The position numbers were made by a program, and so were the translations under genes. The notes under the pieces are model-generated. The model was given only the letters and a program-made list of their open reading frames with translations. It was not told the origin of the DNA and made no database searches. Source: Trichuris trichiura (lineage: Eukaryota > Nematoda > Enoplea > Trichinellida > Trichuridae). Taken from it: DNA of 64,000 nt. The first letter of the stretch is position 1. The number at the start of each line of letters is the position of its first letter. Below are positions 58,944 through 64,000 of this stretch, piece after piece. The DNA is taken from positions 1,612,001 through 1,676,000 of the forward strand of contig JBAJFE010000004.1 in NCBI GenBank assembly GCA_037903355.1. The letters are read 5' to 3'.

Positions 58944-61900
58944 ATGTCGTCTGAGCCTGCAAAGCTCGATCGACTGAATTACTACACCAGAGCAGTTTAC
59001 AAGACTATTCTCATATATACGGTATTTACGAATTTTCTTATCTTTATCCTTCATGCCGAGTAGGGGATGTTCTCTTGCTTGCCTGCGCCGAGTTACCCAA
59101 AGCTATGCAAATAATGTGCTTAATTTTTATTGCCAAATGTAGTTAGCCGCATAGTCGTCTATTAAATACGCAAATTCTGATTCTGAATGGCTCGTGAATT
59201 TTCTTGCTGATTCTACGCCATTCGCAAAATCTCCAGCGACTACAGGCGAAATGCGACGGATGTAATGCAATGGAATCTATGCGTTTGGTATAAATGCAAA
59301 TGACCATTATGCGCAATCCTTTCTTATCTACCATTCCGATCCTCAAAAATGACCTTTTTTAGGATCCAGTAACTGGTTTATTTTGCTCGCCAGTTCCTAG
59401 CTTCAAAGGACATGCCTGGGTTCGCGACAACGTCTATGCCGTTCATTGCGTATGGGCCTTGGCACTTGCATATCGCAAGCTCGCGGACTTGGACTCATAC
59501 CGACCTAAAGGATACGAATTCGAACAGGCAACTGAAATATTTTTTCGCGCTTTGCTTGCTCCGAATTTGCCGTATGCTTAATATCAATTATAAAAGCTTT
59601 TACTCCTAATATTAAATAAATTACTTTCCAATTACTAATAGTAGTAATCTTTTCGTGGATGTGCATCATTCCGTCTAATTTTGCTGTAAATTCGTGACAG
59701 TAACCTCCCTCTGTTTATGTTTTTACCGTAACTGATTATCAAGCTCTCTTTAGATTTTAATAGTTAAATAAATCTGATGAATAGAAAGTCGCCTGATCAC
59801 GTGAGATTTATAAAAGTAGAATGAAGCTAAGGTTTTTAATTTCAGTAAACTGATTGGCAAGATATGCAAATTACTTAAATGGTTGTTTTTACTGTTGTAT
59901 TGTAGCGCTAGTCATGTAAACGTTTGAAGATAGTTAATTTATGCCCCTCCGGAAATATTGATTTCAAATGTTATTATTACGTACTTTAGTTTGTCGTTTG
60001 GCGGTTTTACGTCTACTTTTTTAGATATGCATCAAGGTAATGCGCTCGCTGCTGACTTGCTTCATGGGCCAAGCAAACAAGGTGGAGGATTTCAAAAAGT
60101 CGCAGTCACCAAAAGACGCATTGCATGCCAAATATTCGGCGTGTCACTTGAGTCCCATTGTGGGTGACCATGACTGGGGGCACTTGCAGCTTGACGCTAT
60201 TTCAATTTACCTGCTTACGTTGGCCCAGATGACGGCGTCGGGATTGCAAGTTGTCTTTTCCATTGACGAAGTAGCGTTCGTGCAAAATTTGGTCTTCTAC
60301 ATAGAACATGCCTATCGCATTCCGGTTCTTTTTGCTCCTCTTCCAAACGGCATTACCTTTTTAAGTCATTCTCTTAAGGATTACGGTATTTGGGAAAGAG
60401 GCGACAAAACGAATCACGGTGTGCCCGAACTAAACGCAACTTCGATTGGTATGGCAAAGGCCGCTTTGCAAGCTCTTAATGGGTTGGACTTGTTCGGTAC
60501 CTATGGGTCGCCCAACTCTGTCATACATGTAATGACGGACGAAATCGAGCAGTGCGACGTACGGAAATAAGTTGATTTGTTTGCGTAATGCCATCCTACC
60601 GACTTTCAGGCTGTTTTGCGATCACTTTTGCCCCGTGAATCCTACTCTAAGGAAACGGATGCGGGTTTGCTAAGCATAATCTCTTATCCTGCGTTTGCCG
60701 TTGGAGATCCAGCACAGATAAGCACAACGCGAGTTACAATCGTTGACAAGTTGCAAGGAAAGTACGGATGTCGTCGTTTTCTTCGAGATGGTTACAGGAC
60801 GCCAAGGGAGGTATGCGCCATTGTTTCATTGACCTTCTGTAGCAGCAGATCTTTTTCTAGGATCCTAATCGCCTTTATTACGAGCCGTACGAGTTGCAGA
60901 AGTTTGAGAATCTCGAATGTGAATGGCCTTTGTTTTTCTGCTATCTTTTTATCGACGCACATTTTAATAATAACCAAGAGAAGGTTAGCAAGCGACGTTA
61001 TTTTTCACCTTTGCCCAAAAATGGTTCCTTATTCGGTTTCCAGGCGAAATTCTATCGTAATTGCCTTGATCAAGTTGTCATTAAAAGAGAGGACGACTTG
61101 CCAATCGTTCCGGAACTTTACGCCATATCCGAAGAGAACGTAAAGCTCGCGGAATACAAAATGCCCGACATGCTTAAATTGTATTGTTTAGGTTGACGCT
61201 GAAATAAGAGAACCGCATTCTCAGGAACGTTTTCCAACCGGTGCTGCACCCTTCTTATGGGCACAGTCGTTGTATATTCTTGGCTGCCTTATTGAGGAAG
61301 ACTTAATTAAGCTAGCCGAAATGGATCCCCTAAATCGACGCCTATCCACGGAGGTGCGCCCTGACACTGTTGTTCAAGGTAGCTTCATTTGAATAATACG
61401 CATGATGATGTTTCAGTGACTTTTTTCAGTGGCCGTGCTTGCAGAAGACGAAGATGTCAGATCTAAACTTGCTGCTCAAGGCATCGACGTTGAACTTGTG
61501 GCAAACGCGGATCCTTTCGTAGTGCTTCCCGCTCAAATTTTAGGACGGATGTATGCCCAACTAGGTGAGCACCCAGTTAAACATCGGGAAAGCTTTAATT
61601 TTCCAAAACGCTTCCCTCCACTTCTGATGTTCTTTCACTTAACTACTTAGCATACAAAGTACATTTAATTTGTGATCTTCATATCTAATTTCCGCGTTTG
61701 AATTTGGCTTGCGATTTAAATAATTTGAAATGAAAGGCGAGCGCGTACTTGAATGCAATAAAGTGCGGCCGAAAATTCCAAGAAACTATTTTGCGGCTGA
61801 ATCCTTTTCAAAACAATGAGTTAATTGGGAAGTAAGTATAAATGAGGCACAGCTTTAAGTTGCGACAGATTTTCCAGCTTTTTTGAACCGCCTTTAGAGA

Positions 61901-64000
61901 GGCTAAGTTTTAGATCTTTTGCTCGCTGACTAGTAAGCTTTCCATAATTAATTCTTTTTATGGTTATTAACTGGTCTACAAAGGACTCTGTTTCAAAGTA
62001 TGCATATAAACTTTTAGGAATTTGTTGTTTTTCCCTTCGCGTTGGTGCATATCATACGAAAATTGCCCTTGTTTCCTACTCGTTCAGCATTCGTATTAAG
62101 TGTTGTAAATTGTGAAATAGAAGCTATAGACAGTGACCATTTTCAGGCAGAATTTTCGGTCGCTTTTCACACGGACATTTTGGTAGCTTTGAAAGAACAA
62201 TTCTCACTTTTTAGCCAGTAGTTTGCAGGCTATTAATAGTTTTAAAACTTATTTTTTATTTGAAAGCAGCGCCTCCGTGCATCAATCGGCTGCTCTTTTT
62301 TATATGAACATCTTTTAGGGCGAAACGCTAAAATGAATCTCACTGGTCGAAGATCAATGGACGTTGGTTTACTCAGCACGAGCAAAATGTACATAGTGGA
62401 AAATAGAATTTTTGTCTTTACGCCTCAGGTTAGCAGCAGTTTTTTGGCTACAGATAGTTCAGTTTTGTGTATTCGTTGCTCATTAACTCAGATATCGCCC
62501 ATATTGTTTGTTTTGATTAATTGTTTTGTCTTGAATGGGGCGAGAGCCTTTCCGCGCTTGGGATAACGCAAAACTTCACCCTGTGCTAACAAATTTAATT
62601 TTCAGTGACATTGTTTAAGCGATTATTAATTTTTATGCAGAAAAATAGAGCGCCGTTAATGATCTTGTCTTTTTCTGCCGCCTGACAGTTTAAGAAATGC
62701 AGGTTTCTTTCTAGCAAGCATCCCGTCAACCTGTCGTGCCCTTGCCGGCGAATATAGCAGCCATATTGTTCTGTTCTTACTTAAGTCTAGAATGAAATAT
62801 AAGCTTTATGTTTGGATTTAGGCTTAAGTAAAGACAGAACTGCCGCCCGGCTAACTTACAGTATGACGGTGGGGCTGCTAAGAGTCAATATTCTGACTTA
62901 ACGCTTTTAAGCTTTCTTATAAGTAGTTTGTTAAGTTTTCTGCTCGACATTTTTGGACTTTTTCAAAATGCAGTTTTATTTGTCAATCTCATCTACTTTG
63001 CATTTTGATAACACGCGGTGTATTGCTTTCATTACCAATCCGATCGTTGCCAAATCTGGCCAAGTTTTATTGTTCAGTGCCGGTAGAACGTTTGAATACC
63101 AAATTATTAGTCGTCTTGGTAAAATTGAACTTAATAGAGCTCGTAAAAGAAACGTCTTGTCAAATTCACGTTTTAAGTTGATTGATTCTCGCATTTGAAC
63201 TGAGTTACAATTTTTCCTACTCTTACGTACGGAAAAATGCTCCTTGAAAACTTTTGTTTGCAGTTCCTTGACTGGAGTCGCTTCTACTTGACACACGACC
63301 TGAACATTTTGATCGACACAATGAAATCTGAACTACTATACGTAAAGACGACTTGGAATGTTCCTGGGCGGCCGTTGGTTGTTTTTGTATTTTCTAGCGC
63401 TATGGTAACAGGTAGCCAATGCTGTCAAATGATTCTGTATGGCGCTGAGTTTCGCTTGACGTTTTAAGGAGCTACCGAAGATAAGCAGGTACCACTTGGA
63501 ATGATTGGCGCATTGAAAAAGATCAAAAGTGGTTACCTTTCGGGCACCAGGTTGTTATGACAACTTCATCTTAGCGCGTTTGCGCAAAATTGCCTATTTG
63601 TATCAACTTTAGAACAGTTATGGGAAAAATAGGCGACTTTGTCACCACAAGTTGCATTACGAAGTTGCATTTTCTTTCTGTGGACGAAAGTATTGCTACA
63701 ATTGTTCGTTAATGTAATTGCATAATTCGATATCCTTATGGCATAGATGTTGACCCAGAGATGCGAGTTTTTTTGAGCGGCATTCTTCACGGGCCCCAAA
63801 GACCAGCTCTTGTATTGCTGCAACGACGGAAAAGCGTCAGTCAAGAACAAGCAATAGCTATGCCAGCATACGTGCGCGGTATATCTCAGAGGCACAAATC
63901 TATAGTCTTGGACCCTAATGATATCGGTGCGTAAATGCGGCGTTCATTTCGTTCATTCTGGAAATTTCTTAACTAGTCTTGTTGAAATTGCATTATTTAG
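58944..64000 (+). CDS. PHKA: Phosphorylase kinase regulatory alpha subunit, 5' part (runs off the window)
   Basis: Regulatory subunit of the (alpha beta gamma delta)4 kinase that activates glycogen phosphorylase. Fourteen exons: 58944-59021, 59363-59527, 60025-60324, 60379-60558, 60610-60810, 60861-60983, 61044-61139, 61192-61378, 61430-61564, 62319-62428, 63264-63411, 63469-63550, 63613-63689, 63747-63926; phases agree throughout. The glucoamylase-like domain is clear: [122 protein letters not shown], then [11 protein letters not shown] and [25 protein letters not shown] and WERGDKTN favour alpha over beta. Family members are about 1,200 residues; about 600 are here. Intron 2 starts with GC (CAG then GCAACT). 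Intron 10 carries repeat copy D. Confidence 0.93.
62690..62882 (+). repeat. Dispersed ~190-bp repeat, copy D, in PHKA intron
   Basis: Begins TTTAAGAAATGCAGGTTTCT, has the internal foldback CTTACTTAAGTCTAG ... TTTAGGCTTAAGTAAAG followed by ACAGAACTGCC, and ends CTTACAGTATGACGGTGGGG. It sits wholly inside the 62,429-63,263 intron. Confidence 0.8.

Overview
This is eukaryotic, most likely nematode, nuclear DNA. Coding exons are split by many very short introns (about 45-60 nt, GT...AG), mixed with a few introns of 0.5-2 kb. The recognisable genes are typical animal genes. Very short introns, moderate G+C, two nematode-type peptide transporters and a secreted 12-cysteine protein make an early-branching (Trichuris-like) nematode my best guess. 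That is inference: no ribosomal or mitochondrial marker is present.

Layout. 1-5.5 kb: no recognised gene. 5.5-10 kb (+): complete eight-exon FAM20-type secretory-pathway kinase. 12.3-13.2 kb (+): single-exon secreted, probably GPI-anchored cysteine-rich protein. 15.9-24.7 kb (-): nucleoporin NUP155. 26.5-27.0 kb (-): small three-exon gene of unknown function. 28.7-30.7 kb (+): tRNA (guanine-37-N1)-methyltransferase TRMT5. 30.9-31.7 kb (-): unknown gene convergent with TRMT5. 33.7-35.2 kb: hAT-type MITEs and a decayed pogo/Tc5-type transposon, one MITE nested inside it. 40.2-42.4 and 49.4-51.6 kb (+): two intronless POT-family oligopeptide transporters in tandem. 52.4-54.0 kb (+): seven-exon 449-residue protein I do not recognise. 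54.96-57.48 kb (-): broken Penelope-like retroelement with target-site duplication. 58.9 kb to the end (+): phosphorylase kinase alpha subunit, running off the window.

The genes do not form a pathway; they are housekeeping and secretory functions placed side by side. The most unusual material is repetitive. A short sequence at the 3' end of the Penelope-like element carries a hammerhead-ribozyme-like core (CTGATRA, stem II, GAAA, self-complementary stem III). Related copies occur as small separate insertions at 18.6 kb (8-bp TSD, in a NUP155 intron) and 45.3 kb (101-bp near-perfect inverted repeat, 12-bp TSD), and a core-less relative lies at 48.3 kb. A second dispersed family of about 190 bp occurs four or five times. 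Two introns, in TRMT5 and the phosphorylase kinase gene, appear to be GC-AG rather than GT-AG.

Exon joins were made by eye from reading-frame phase and remembered family sequences; none was checked by alignment or RNA evidence.
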